A stretch of DNA of 64,000 nucleotides from Streptomyces qinzhouensis (GCF_007856155.1 NZ_CP042266.1:6200001-6264000), one strand, 5' to 3'; shown: positions 27,230 to 35,483, numbered from the stretch's first letter. The notes: generated by a model from the letters alone, not told the origin. Program-made: numbers and translations.

Positions 27230-28033
27230 TCAATGCCCCCGATGCGCCGTACGCGGATCCGCGCGCTCCCGGCGGCCGCCGGTGAGCGCCCGGCGCAGCA
27301 GTGGATCGTCGATGGCGTCGGGGCCGCCGACCGCGATCGCCGTGAGCCGTCCCCGTTCGGTGCCGTCGGCCGTGGTGATCAGCCCGCCCAGCAGTCGCCT
27401 CCCTTCGGGCGAGGCCCAGCCCAGATAGGGCCGTACCTCGACCCGCCCGATCAGCAGGGCGGACAGGGTGAGCAGCAGCGGCAGCGCGAACCAGGGCAGC
27501 AGGACACCGGCCGGGGCGCCCTCGCCGGGGAGGGCCAGGGCGGCGACCGTCAGCACGGGTACGGCGAGAGCCGCGGCGCGGACCCCGCGTACGGCAGCCG
27601 CCGACCGGGCCCGGGAGGCGTCCGGGACGGCCAGCCCGGCGCCCACCAGCGATTCGGCTATGGCCCTTACGGCGTCGGCGGATCCGGCCGCCCGCCGTAC
27701 CGCGTCCGTACGGGCCTGATGGCCGGCGGGTCCTATCGCCCGGATCACCGAACGCTCCAGCACATTGTCGGTGTCCGGGTCGACGACGGTCGCCCAGCCG
27801 GTGTGTGCGAGCAGCAGGGCCCGGCGGCGGTGCATGGCGACCAGGGTGACGTCCATGACCCGGCCGGGGCCGCCCGCGAGGAAGGCGGCTTCAGGAAGGG
27901 TGAGTTGATGGGCCCGCCGCCGCGCGGAGCGGCGGGCCGGGTGCGGGGCGGTGGCCACGGCGGCACGGCAGAGCCGCACACAGGCGGTGCCCGCGGCGGC
28001 CCAGGCGAGGGCCAGCAGGATGATCCGGAGCAT
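27230..28033 (-). CDS. TIGR04222-like membrane protein A, without Cys tail
   Basis: This 267-residue protein is the last and shortest of four paralogues. A membrane helix is at about residues 1-22. The shared motif PEAAFLAGGPGRVMDVTLVAMH is at about 48-69, and a hydrophobic hairpin of two helices at about 153-200 (AAALAVPVLTVAALALP, VLLPWFALPLLLTLSALLIG). It ends in a polar stretch with no Cys-rich tail, unlike its three neighbours, so it may be a partner rather than a substrate. The ATG at 28033 lies 71 bp after paralogue B. The upstream open frame is the shadow of B's Gly-coding tail. Confidence 0.75.
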   Translation of the reverse strand: MLRIILLALAWAAAGTACVRLCRAAVATAPHPARRSARRRAHQLTLPEAAFLAGGPGRVMDVTLVAMHRRRALLLAHTGWATVVDPDTDNVLERSVIRAIGPAGHQARTDAVRRAAGSADAVRAIAESLVGAGLAVPDASRARSAAAVRGVRAAALAVPVLTVAALALPGEGAPAGVLLPWFALPLLLTLSALLIGRVEVRPYLGWASPEGRRLLGGLITTADGTERGRLTAIAVGGPDAIDDPLLRRALTGGRRERADPRTAHRGH

Positions 28034-28104
28034 TGCCGTGTTGTACGTGACGAGGGGGCCGGACCGCCAGGGGTTTTCCGGGGCGGTCCGGCCGCCGAGC
28101 GGGT

Positions 28105-29121
28105 TCAGACGCCCCCGCCGCAGCCCCCTCCACCGCCGCACGCCGAACCCCCGCCGCCTCCACCGCAGGAGGAGCCGCCGCCCCCGCCGCCGCCTCCGCA
28201 CGACGATCCGCCGCCCCCTCCGCCGCCGCAGGAGGAGCCGCCGCCGGTCCCGCAGGCCGATCCGCCGCCGGTCCCGCAGGAGCCGGCGCCGTTGCCACTG
28301 CCGCACCAGGAGGCCGTGGCGGTGTCGCCGCCGAAGTGCGGTGCGACCAGGGACGGCGAGAGGGCGGCCGCGAGCACCATCAGGTCCCGGACGTTCCCGT
28401 TCCTGACCTCCGAGAGCCCCCGGAGCGCCACCTGGACCCCCTGCCGCGGGTCGCGCCGTACCCGGGCGTACTTTCCGAACTCCCGCAACCCGGCCGGGGT
28501 CAGCCTGCCCCGGGTCCTCTTCGCGCAGTACCAGGCGACCAGCGCACCGGGCACGGCCGATGGCACCACGAGGAAGAAGAACGGGATGAACCCGGCCAGT
28601 TCGAATCCGAAGGCGAGGACGAAGGTGAGGACGAAGGCGGCGGGGAGGCACATCAACAGGGCGGCCCGCTGGATCCGGGCCCAGCGGTGTACCACCCGCC
28701 GGGTGGTGGACGGCGTGGTCAGCAGGCCGCGTTCGGCCAGATCGTCGCCGACCCCCTGGACCGCGGGGGAGATCATCGCGGCCGCCCGCAGGGTGGCCAG
28801 AGCGCTGTTGTCGGTCTCCCGGGCCAGGTCGAGGACGGCCTGGGGTACGGTGCCGCGCGCCTTGTTGTGCAGGACCCTGACGATCCCGGGCGCCACCACC
28901 TCGATGACCTGTTGCCGGTGCAGTTCCACGATGGCGGTGTCGGCGACCTGTCCGGGGCCGGCGCTGAGGAAGGCCGCCTCGTACCGATTGTGGATCCGCC
29001 CGCTCGTTCTCCGGCGGCGGCGCGGTATCCGCAGGGTGACGGCGGCCGTCGCGGCCGCCAGGGCCAGGGTGAGGGCGGCGATGACGAGACCGGCGTACAA
29101 GGCGATGGTGTTGGTGGTCAC
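28105..29121 (-). CDS. TIGR04222-like membrane protein B, Cys/Gly-rich tail
   Basis: This 338-residue protein has a first membrane helix at about residues 4-26 followed by a basic RRRRR patch. The motif YEAAFLSAGPGQVADTAIVELH is next, with a two-helix membrane hairpin at about residues 150-195. The tail from residue 271 to the end starts SWCGSG and contains eight Cys, mostly as (S/A)-C-G units separated by six to eight Gly. The GTG at 29121 follows a GGGGGA site. The segment VRDLMVLAAALS before the tail is conserved in paralogues C and D. It is a candidate substrate of the DUF692 enzyme encoded at 31377-32678. Confidence 0.8.
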   Translation of the reverse strand: MTTNTIALYAGLVIAALTLALAAATAAVTLRIPRRRRRTSGRIHNRYEAAFLSAGPGQVADTAIVELHRQQVIEVVAPGIVRVLHNKARGTVPQAVLDLARETDNSALATLRAAAMISPAVQGVGDDLAERGLLTTPSTTRRVVHRWARIQRAALLMCLPAAFVLTFVLAFGFELAGFIPFFFLVVPSAVPGALVAWYCAKRTRGRLTPAGLREFGKYARVRRDPRQGVQVALRGLSEVRNGNVRDLMVLAAALSPSLVAPHFGGDTATASWCGSGNGAGSCGTGGGSACGTGGGSSCGGGGGGGSSCGGGGGGGGSSCGGGGGGSACGGGGGCGGGV

Positions 29122-29233
29122 AGATGTTCTCCCCCTTGACGGTGAGCTGTGCGGCCGGGCGCGGTGGACCGGGTCCGGTGGTCCGGCGCGGCGGCCCCGG
29201 TGGGTGTCCCCGGGGCCGCCCCGCGCGGCCCGG

Positions 29234-30208
29234 TCAGCCGCCGCCGCCCCCGCAGCCGCCTCCTCCGCCACCACCACCACAGCCTCCTCCGCCACCGCCC
29301 CCTCCGCCGCAGCCGCCCCCCGAGCCTCCGCCGCAGCCGCCGCCTCCACAGCCGCTGTCACCGCCTCCGCCGCCGTCGGCGCTTCCGCACCAGGTGGGCA
29401 CGAACGACGCGGTCGAGGAGCCGTCCGTCGTCGAATACATCAGGTGCGTGGTGAGCGGGATCGCCGCCGCGGCGATCATCAGCTCCCGCACGGTGGTGTC
29501 CGGGATCTGCCGCGGCCCGCGCACCGCCACCTTGACCGCCACCCGCCCGTCGACACGGTGGTCCCGGACATACGCCTTGAGCGTGTTGCGCCCCTCGGTG
29601 GTGAGCCGGCCCCGGGTCAGCCCTCCGCACCGGCCGGTGACGATCGCGCCGATCACGACCACGGGCAGCAGGAAGACAACGGCGCCCGGATCGTCCGAGA
29701 CGGCGAGGAAGAGGGTGAGGCCGAAGGAGGCGGGAACGGCGATGAACAGGACCACGAGCTGGACCATGGCCCAGCGGTGCACGGCCCGCCGGGCCGCGGA
29801 CGGCGGTGCCAGCAGACCCTGCTCGTAGAGCCGGTCACCCATCCCCTGCACGGTGGGGGAGAAGGCCACGGCCCTGCGCAGGGTGGACAGGACGCTGTTG
29901 TCGGCGTCCCGGGCCAGGTCGAGGGCGACCTTGGGAACGGTGTCGCGGGCCCCGCCGCGCAGGACCGAGACGATACCGGGGCGTGCGACGGCCAGATGCT
30001 TCTTGTCGTGCAGATGGGCGATGACGGCGTCCGCGACGCGCAGCGGACCGCCGCGCAGGAAGGCCGCTTCGTAGGTGTCGACGATCCCCAGCCCCCGGGA
30101 CTTGCCGTCGCGGGGGCGGGGGCGGGTGGCGTTGGTCGCGATGGCCAGTGCGACGACGAGTGCGACGACGATCAGCATCGCGGCGATGCCTATGACCTGT
30201 GGGTCCAT
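29234..30208 (-). CDS. TIGR04222-like membrane protein C, Cys/Gly-rich tail
   Basis: This 324-residue paralogue of B and D has an N-terminal helix at about residues 4-25 and the motif YEAAFLRGGPLRVADAVIAHLH at about 46-67. A two-helix hairpin follows (VVLFIAVPASFGLTLFLAV and VVFLLPVVVIGAIV). Residues 272-324 form a tail that starts TWCGSA and has six Cys in runs of up to nine Gly. It starts with ATG 30208, 207 bp after paralogue D, and ends 112 bp before B. The tail is nearly pure Gly-Cys, as expected for a flexible, modifiable or metal-binding chain. Confidence 0.8.
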   Translation of the reverse strand: MDPQVIGIAAMLIVVALVVALAIATNATRPRPRDGKSRGLGIVDTYEAAFLRGGPLRVADAVIAHLHDKKHLAVARPGIVSVLRGGARDTVPKVALDLARDADNSVLSTLRRAVAFSPTVQGMGDRLYEQGLLAPPSAARRAVHRWAMVQLVVLFIAVPASFGLTLFLAVSDDPGAVVFLLPVVVIGAIVTGRCGGLTRGRLTTEGRNTLKAYVRDHRVDGRVAVKVAVRGPRQIPDTTVRELMIAAAAIPLTTHLMYSTTDGSSTASFVPTWCGSADGGGGGDSGCGGGGCGGGSGGGCGGGGGGGGGCGGGGGGGGCGGGGG

Positions 30209-30415
30209 GGATTGTCTCCCCGTTGGTGTGGTCCGGGCCGTGTCGGCGGCCCGGCGTTGAGAGATGACACAGGAGCAGGAAGGGGCAAGAGGGGATAAAA
30301 GGGGTCGTTGGGGGTGTGTGAGGTCAACCGCCGGTGCGGGGCAGTCCGGCCGCCGGGTCCGGCCCCTGTCCCCGGATACCGTGCCGGCGGTGGCCGTCGC
30401 GCGGCGCCGGCCCGG

Positions 30416-31372
30416 TCAGCCGCAGCCGCAGCCGCCGCAGCCGCCGCACCCCCCGCCGTCGCCGCCGCCGCTGCAGGAACCCCCGTCGCCGCAGCTGGAA
30501 CCGCCGCGGTCGTCCTGGCTTCCGCCGCAACTGGTCGCGCTGCCGCCACCGCCGCACCACGACACCTGCTCCCCGGCGAGCGCCGGACCGGCGGCGACCG
30601 CGACGAACGCGGTGGTGGCCGCGGCGATCATCACCGCGCGGACCGTGCTGTCCTGGACGCCGCCGAGTCCCATGGTGGCGACCCGCTCCGCCGGGGTGCC
30701 GGGATCCTTGTGCTCCGACCGGTGCATGGACAGTGCCCGGCCGCCGTTGCCGGTCAGCCGGTCCCCGACGTTCCAGCCCACGCCGGCGGACAGCCACGCG
30801 GCCAGCAGCAGCCCGGGCCCGACCCGTACCAGGAAGAGATCGCCCACCGGTGTCCAGCCACCGTCGTTGACCAGGGGGGTGACGAAGGCCGCGGCGGGAA
30901 TCGCCAGCAGGAACAGGATCTTCTGGACCCTGGCCCACCGGGTGAGCACCCGCAGATCCCGGCTCATGGCGACCAGTAGCCCGCTGCGCGCCAGCCCGTG
31001 GCCGATCCGCTGGACCGCCTCCGAGCGCGCCGCCGTATGCCGCAGGGTGTTCAGCGCGCCGTTCGGCGCCTGCCCGGCCGCCGTCAGCAGGGCCCGCTCC
31101 ACGGCGTCCTGGCCCTCGGGGCGCTCCACAATGACGATGCCGGGCTCGATGATCCGTATCCGCCCGTCGGCGCTCATCGTGGCCAGCGCGGCGTCCACGG
31201 CCCGCAGCGGGCCGCCGCTGAGGAACGCGGCCTGGTACGGATCGTCGATCTTCACCTGCCTGCCGTCGCCCTGCTTGTGGCGGCGGCGGGATACGACGGC
31301 TTCGGCGATCAGCCAGACCGTGAGCACGCCGGCGACGGCGTTCACGAGCACGGCGACGGTACCGATGGCCAT
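30416..31372 (-). CDS. TIGR04222-like membrane protein D, Cys/Gly-rich tail
   Basis: This 318-residue paralogue is translationally coupled to the DUF692 gene: the upstream TGA is four bases before this ATG, and AGGAGG lies inside the end of that gene. It has an N-terminal helix (about 5-25) and the motif YQAAFLSGGPLRAVDAALATM. A mid-protein hairpin follows, then a further hydrophobic run MIAAATTAFVAVAAGPALAG just before the tail. The tail, residues 271-318, starts SWCGGG and has eight Cys, ending in closely spaced Cys-Gly-Gly units with some Asp and Ser. The last hydrophobic run could carry the tail across the membrane. Confidence 0.82.
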   Translation of the reverse strand: MAIGTVAVLVNAVAGVLTVWLIAEAVVSRRRHKQGDGRQVKIDDPYQAAFLSGGPLRAVDAALATMSADGRIRIIEPGIVIVERPEGQDAVERALLTAAGQAPNGALNTLRHTAARSEAVQRIGHGLARSGLLVAMSRDLRVLTRWARVQKILFLLAIPAAAFVTPLVNDGGWTPVGDLFLVRVGPGLLLAAWLSAGVGWNVGDRLTGNGGRALSMHRSEHKDPGTPAERVATMGLGGVQDSTVRAVMIAAATTAFVAVAAGPALAGEQVSWCGGGGSATSCGGSQDDRGGSSCGDGGSCSGGGDGGGCGGCGGCGCG

Positions 31373-31376
31373 GCGG

Positions 31377-32678
31377 TCACCTCCTGACGAGTACGGCCCG
31401 AGCCGCACGGACGATCCGGGCCGACCGGCGCCGGGGCCTTACCCCGGCCCGCTCCTGCCACCAGTGGGTCAGTTCTCTGCGGGCCCGCTCGTCCCCGGGC
31501 TCCCCGGCGGCCAGCAGATACTCCGCGAACGCCATCGCGTCGCGACGGTAGCCCGCGTGCATCGGGCGGCCCTTGGCGTAGGCGAGGAACGTACTCCGGT
31601 ACTCGCGGCCCAGGATCTCCGGCAGCCGCGGCGCGATCTTGGCCACCACCTGGGCCCGCTTCGCCGCCAGCGCCCGGCTCTGTACCCGCAGCCTGCGCTG
31701 GTCGAACTCCTCGGGCGCGGGTGTCCCGGCGACCAGCGCCGACAGCAGCGCCGCCTGTGCGATGCCCAGCCGCTCCCGCGCGTCCTCGGGGGCCGGTGCC
31801 ACGGCCCGGGGCCCGGGGGCCGGGGCGTCGCCGGCCCGCCCGGCCGGACGCGCGGACCGCAGCACCGTACGGACGGACTCCAGTTCCGCCGCGAGCTCGG
31901 CCTCCGGCGGGAAGTCGTCGTCCCGCTCCAGCAGCACCCCGGGCGGTGAGATCCGGGAGGTCAGTTCGCGCAGTACGTCCAGTACCGGCTCGGGCACCGG
32001 ATGGGCGTGGGTGTCGTGCCAGACCCCGTCGCGCTCCACCCCGCCCGCGACATGGACGTACGCGATGGCCTCGACCGGCAGTTCGTCCAGGCACTTCGCC
32101 GGATCCTCGCCGCGGTTGACGAAGTTGGTGTGGAGGTTGGCGACGTCGATCAGCAGGCGTACGCCGGTCCGCTCGACCAGCTCCGTCAGAAACTGCCCCT
32201 CGGTCATCTCCTCGCCCGGCCAGGAGATCAGCGCCGCGATGTTCTCCAGTGCCAGCGGCACCGGAAGCGCGTCCTGGGCGATCCGGACGTTCTCGCAGAG
32301 GACGGCCAGGGCGTCCCGGGTCCGGGGCACGGGCAGCAGATGGCCGGCCTCCAGCCGCGTTGACGCGGTGAGCGGGCCGCCCGCCCGGACGAACGCGATG
32401 TGCTCGGTGACGAGCGGGGCGCCGAGGGCCTCCGCGCGCTCCGCGAGGTCCGCCAGCTTCTGTCCGGAGGGCCGGTCGGCGCCGCCGAGGCCGAGGGAGA
32501 CACCGTGCGGGACGACCGTGGTGCCCCGGGCGCGCAGCCGCTCCAGAGAGGCGGGCAGATGTCCCGGGCAGACGTTCTCGGCCACCACCTCGACCCAGTC
32601 GACGCCTTCGAGGCGCTCCACGGTGTCCGCGATCTCGGGCCGCCAGCCGATGCCGGTACCGAGTGTGCCGTGCCGCAT
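31377..32678 (-). CDS. DUF692 (MNIO) multinuclear non-haem iron oxygenase with extra C-terminal domain
   Basis: This 433-residue enzyme is the first gene of a likely operon with the tailed proteins. Residues 1-280 form a TIM-barrel of the DUF692 family (MbnB, TglH, ChrH, BufB), whose known members oxidise peptide cysteines. Likely iron ligands are all present: His58 in VPHGVS, His93 in TEHIAF, Glu145 in LALENI, Asp178/Asn181/His183 in [11 protein letters not shown], His209 in YVHVAGG, and Asp222/His224/His226 in HDTHAHP. After a Pro/Ala linker, residues 320-433 form a helical domain. This may replace the separate partner protein usual for MNIOs; that is inference. GGAGGA precedes ATG 32678. 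Confidence 0.88.
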   Translation of the reverse strand: MRHGTLGTGIGWRPEIADTVERLEGVDWVEVVAENVCPGHLPASLERLRARGTTVVPHGVSLGLGGADRPSGQKLADLAERAEALGAPLVTEHIAFVRAGGPLTASTRLEAGHLLPVPRTRDALAVLCENVRIAQDALPVPLALENIAALISWPGEEMTEGQFLTELVERTGVRLLIDVANLHTNFVNRGEDPAKCLDELPVEAIAYVHVAGGVERDGVWHDTHAHPVPEPVLDVLRELTSRISPPGVLLERDDDFPPEAELAAELESVRTVLRSARPAGRAGDAPAPGPRAVAPAPEDARERLGIAQAALLSALVAGTPAPEEFDQRRLRVQSRALAAKRAQVVAKIAPRLPEILGREYRSTFLAYAKGRPMHAGYRRDAMAFAEYLLAAGEPGDERARRELTHWWQERAGVRPRRRSARIVRAARAVLVRR

Positions 32679-32885
32679 GGTTTCCTCCCCCTGGTCCCCT
32701 TTGCCGTACGTCCCTTCGGGCGTGTACGGGGGACATGGCCCCGCCCGGCGCCGGTGAACCCCGCAACAGGGACGTTCAGAGCTGGAATTGAGGTTCCGCT
32801 CCACCGGGAACGCGACCGAACCGCAATCCTAGGTCCTGTCCCGGGGTGACTCGCGGGGCCCGGGAGGCGGTGGGGGCGGGGGGAG

Positions 32886-33680
32886 TTACGGGGACGGCGG
32901 TGCCGGGCGATGGGTGTCGATCGCGGTCGGCGGCCCGGGGCGGGGCGACGGCCGGGAGGTGAAGCTCAGGTCCCCGGTCGGCACCGCCGGGTCCGGGGCG
33001 GCCGGTGCGTTCCCGTCCGGCGCGTTCCCGTCCGGTGCGGGCGGACCGGTCGGGCTCGCCGTCGCCCCGTCCGCCGCCTCGTGCGCGAGGGCGTCGAAAT
33101 CGACCCGGCCGGTCGCCTCCAGCATCGTGATGTGGTCCAGCACGGTCTGGTTGGCATCGGTCGCCAACTGGCGGATGAGCGTATTCCGGGTGCTGTGCCG
33201 GACCTGGGCGACCAGGGCGAAGACCTTGCCATGGGCATTGCGCAGCAGCTGGGCGAACTTGCGCTCGTACTCCTCGCCGTCGGCCGCCGACAGCTCCCGC
33301 AGCCATCCCTGCTGCTGCTCGTTGGGCTGGTTCGGCAGCTCGACCCCCAGCTTGGCCGCCACATCCCGGGCCCGGGCGTCCAGATCGGCGTGGCCGACGA
33401 CCAGATGGTCACCGGCCGCCCTGATCGCCCGGGTGGGGGCCCGCTCGACGGCCTGCTGCCCGGCGGGCAGCTCCCACAGTCCGGCGAGCCGGACCCGGAC
33501 CAGGAAATCGCGGTCGGTCGCCGACAGCGGCCCCCACGGGGTGGGCACGCTGGAGGATTCGAGTTGGTCCCGGCCGGTGCCCGAGCGGTCCGCGTAGGAC
33601 CAGACCGGGAACAGCAGGGCGCCCACGGTGGCGACGATGCCCGCGATGATCAGAACCGTCCCGTTGACGCGCCGTACCAC
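32886..33680 (-). CDS. DUF4142 membrane-anchored protein
   Basis: This 264-residue protein has an N-terminal membrane helix at about residues 6-28. A helical DUF4142 domain (ferritin-like fold in the family) spans about 50-205, with motifs VVGHADLDARARDVAAKLGV and HGKVFALVAQVRHSTRNTLIRQLA. The last 55 residues are Pro/Gly/Ala-rich and probably disordered outside the cell. GGGAGG stands before GTG 33680. It lies 207 bp upstream of the DUF692 gene on the same strand, so it may share control with that cluster, but no promoter or terminator in the gap settles it. Confidence 0.78.
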   Translation of the reverse strand: MVRRVNGTVLIIAGIVATVGALLFPVWSYADRSGTGRDQLESSSVPTPWGPLSATDRDFLVRVRLAGLWELPAGQQAVERAPTRAIRAAGDHLVVGHADLDARARDVAAKLGVELPNQPNEQQQGWLRELSAADGEEYERKFAQLLRNAHGKVFALVAQVRHSTRNTLIRQLATDANQTVLDHITMLEATGRVDFDALAHEAADGATASPTGPPAPDGNAPDGNAPAAPDPAVPTGDLSFTSRPSPRPGPPTAIDTHRPAPPSP

Positions 33681-33832
33681 ATCTGCCTCCCCAGCCGGTG
33701 TGCCCGTGGCCGGCCAACCGTCGGCGGGAGGGACGCCGCCACCGGTTCGCTGCCGGTGAGGGATACGTAAAGCGGCATGCGCGTGTTCATCACCGGTCCA
33801 CCACGGATCCGGTACGTGTCCCGGCGGCCGGG

Positions 33833-33873
33833 GAGTGCGGCCGGGGGAGTGCGGCGGGGTAGTGCGGCCGGGC
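33833..33873. repeat. 14-bp tandem repeat, three units
   Basis: The unit GAGTGCGGCCGGGG occurs about three times with single changes (33833-33846, 33847-33860, 33861-33873). It ends at the stop codon of the PTH2-like gene. Confidence 0.6.
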
Positions 33874-34592
33874 TATCGGGCCCGGAGGGCGGGGTGGTCC
33901 GCGACGACCGTCGCCGAGCCTGCCGGAATCTCCGTGAAGCCGGCATCCCGCACCACCGGCAGTCCCGCCGCGACCAGGGCCGCGAACCGCTCGCGCGGCG
34001 CCGTGCGGACGGCGAGCGCGAACCCGTCCGCCGCCCATGCCTTGCGCTCCGCGTCGGCCAGCTCCCACCAGGCGAGCTGGGCGCCGTGTCCGGCCTGGGC
34101 CATCGCCTTGCCCGCCGACATCGCCACATCCGGGTTGAGCCAGAGCACCGGCCGGAGCGGGTCGGGCTCCGTCGGGGTCCCGGGGTCGTCGAGCTCGGTG
34201 CCCGACACCTGGAGCTTGACCAGCTCCTTCGGCCAGCCGTCCAGGGGTACCGGCGGATAGACCCGGACCTCGGCCGTCGCCCCGGTCACCGTGATGCCGG
34301 GCAGCTCCCCGGCCCGCCGCCACTCCGCGCCCCGCGCCCGCCGCACCACCTTGCGGATCCGGGCGTCCTGCCAGTCCCGCATCGCCCGCGCCCACTCGCC
34401 GTCGCCGTGGGAACGGTCGTCGGAGAGGATCGCGAGGACCGCGCGGGCGGCCGTCTCCAGTGCGTCCGTACGGGCCGGGGGAGCGGCCTTCTCGATCCGG
34501 GCGACCAGCGGCAGCACGAACTGCGGGGCTTCGTCGCGGTCGGTGCTCTCGTGGCGGAAGGGGGTGTCGGGGCTGAGGGATTCGCTGCTCAC
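33873..34592 (-). CDS. Peptidyl-tRNA hydrolase 2 (PTH2)-like domain protein
   Basis: This 239-residue protein has a variable N-terminal half. A C-terminal domain with the PTH2-like signature MSAGKAMAQAGHGAQLAWW lies at about residues 160-178, followed by FALAVRTAPRERFAALVAAGLPVVRDAG and ending ATVVADHPALRAR. PTH2 enzymes release peptides from tRNA in archaea and eukaryotes. In actinobacteria such proteins accompany the normal bacterial Pth, so the cellular role is unknown. The GTG start at 34592 is chosen because the frame further upstream is shadow of AIM24. It is divergent from the AIM24 gene. Confidence 0.75.
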   Translation of the reverse strand: MSSESLSPDTPFRHESTDRDEAPQFVLPLVARIEKAAPPARTDALETAARAVLAILSDDRSHGDGEWARAMRDWQDARIRKVVRRARGAEWRRAGELPGITVTGATAEVRVYPPVPLDGWPKELVKLQVSGTELDDPGTPTEPDPLRPVLWLNPDVAMSAGKAMAQAGHGAQLAWWELADAERKAWAADGFALAVRTAPRERFAALVAAGLPVVRDAGFTEIPAGSATVVADHPALRAR

Positions 34593-34619
34593 CCCGTCCA
34601 GTCTGCCAGCCGGGGCCCC

Positions 34620-34670
34620 GGCCGGTGAAAGGCCGGTGAATGGCCGGTCAGCGGCCGGTCGGCGGCCGGT
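34620..34670. repeat. Five GGCCGGT repeats at exact 11-bp spacing
   Basis: GGCCGGT starts at 34620, 34631, 34642, 34653 and 34664, all on one strand. The spacers vary (TGAA- and C-rich). The array lies 28-78 bp upstream of the PTH2-like start. Helical-turn spacing would put all copies on one DNA face, as in protein-binding arrays. Confidence 0.7.
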
Positions 34671-34711
34671 GGCGGGCCCCGACAGGCCGCCCATCAGGCC
34701 CCCGCCAGGCC

Positions 34712-34734
34712 GATATCTCGGACACCTGTCCGAT
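34712..34734. promoter_or_regulatory. Inverted repeat in the PTH2-AIM24 divergent region
   Basis: CGGACA at 34719-34724 and TGTCCG at 34727-34732 form a perfect palindrome that extends imperfectly to GATATC and GATAAT. It lies 42 bp before the AIM24 start. It is an operator candidate for an unknown regulator. Confidence 0.4.
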
Positions 34735-34775
34735 AATCTTGGCGGATTGCGCCCATCCGGGTGAGGATGCGCCGT

Positions 34776-35450
34776 ATGAAGAGCGACCTTTTCTCCTCCG
34801 AAAGCCTGGCCCAGCCCGCGGCGGCCCCGGGCATGACCCTTCAGAACGCCAAGTCGGTCAAGTACGCCGTCAACGGTGAGATGCACGCCCGCCAGGGCTC
34901 GATGATCGCCTACCGCGGCAATCTCCAGTTCGAGCGCAAGGGCCAGGGCCTCGGCGGCATGCTCAAGCGTGCCGTGACCGGCGAGGGTCTGGCGCTGATG
35001 GCGGTCAAGGGCCAGGGCGAGGCCTGGTTCGCCCATGAGGCGGCGAACTGTTTCATCGTCGATATCGAGCAGGGCGACGCGCTCACCGTCAACGGGCGCA
35101 ACGTCCTCTGTTTCGACGCCACCCTCTCCTACGAGATCAAGACCGTGAAGGGCGCGGGCATGACCGGCGGCGGTCTCTTCAACAGCGTCTTCTCCGGCTA
35201 CGGCAAGCTCGCCGTCATGTGCGAGGGCGTTCCGATCGTCATTCCGGTCTCCCACCAGCAGCCCGTCTACGTCGACACGGACGCGGTCGTCGGCTGGAGC
35301 GCGAGCCTCCAGACCTCCCTGCACCGCTCGCAGTCCGTCGGGTCGATGATCCGCGGCGGCTCCGGCGAAGCCGTCCAGCTCAAGCTCGAAGGCGAGGGCT
35401 TCGTCATCGTCCGCCCGAGCGAGCTGGTGCCGCAGAAGACCGGCAGCTGA
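34776..35450 (+). CDS. AIM24 family protein
   Basis: This 224-residue soluble beta-rich protein of the AIM24/TIGR00266 family has no known enzymatic role. Family segments visible are GEMHARQGSMIAYRGNLQFE, FDATLSYEIKTVKG and GKLAVMCEGVPIVIPVS. The ATG at 34776 is chosen since GAGG at 34763-34766 stands nine bases before it; two earlier in-frame starts are possible. Yeast Aim24 acts in the mitochondrial inner membrane, but bacterial members are uncharacterised. A 10-bp palindromic terminator follows. Confidence 0.82.
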   Translation: MKSDLFSSESLAQPAAAPGMTLQNAKSVKYAVNGEMHARQGSMIAYRGNLQFERKGQGLGGMLKRAVTGEGLALMAVKGQGEAWFAHEAANCFIVDIEQGDALTVNGRNVLCFDATLSYEIKTVKGAGMTGGGLFNSVFSGYGKLAVMCEGVPIVIPVSHQQPVYVDTDAVVGWSASLQTSLHRSQSVGSMIRGGSGEAVQLKLEGEGFVIVRPSELVPQKTGS

Positions 35451-35483
35451 CCCGGCGGCCCCTACGGGCTCCGGGCGGCGCGC

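Noticed and set aside
26891..30298. Plus-strand open frame across the TIGR04222 cluster
   Set aside because: Proline-rich translation comes from the reverse complement of Gly/Cys codon runs; no ribosome site or domain.
32831..32850. Possible third MITE end (AGGTCCTGTCC) upstream of the DUF4142 gene
   Set aside because: Only 11 bp match the left end of the element at 22756, with no partner repeat or core sequence, so chance is likely.
34620..34670. Phased repeats as a CRISPR array
   Set aside because: Units are 7 bp with 4-bp spacers, far too short, and there are no cas genes.
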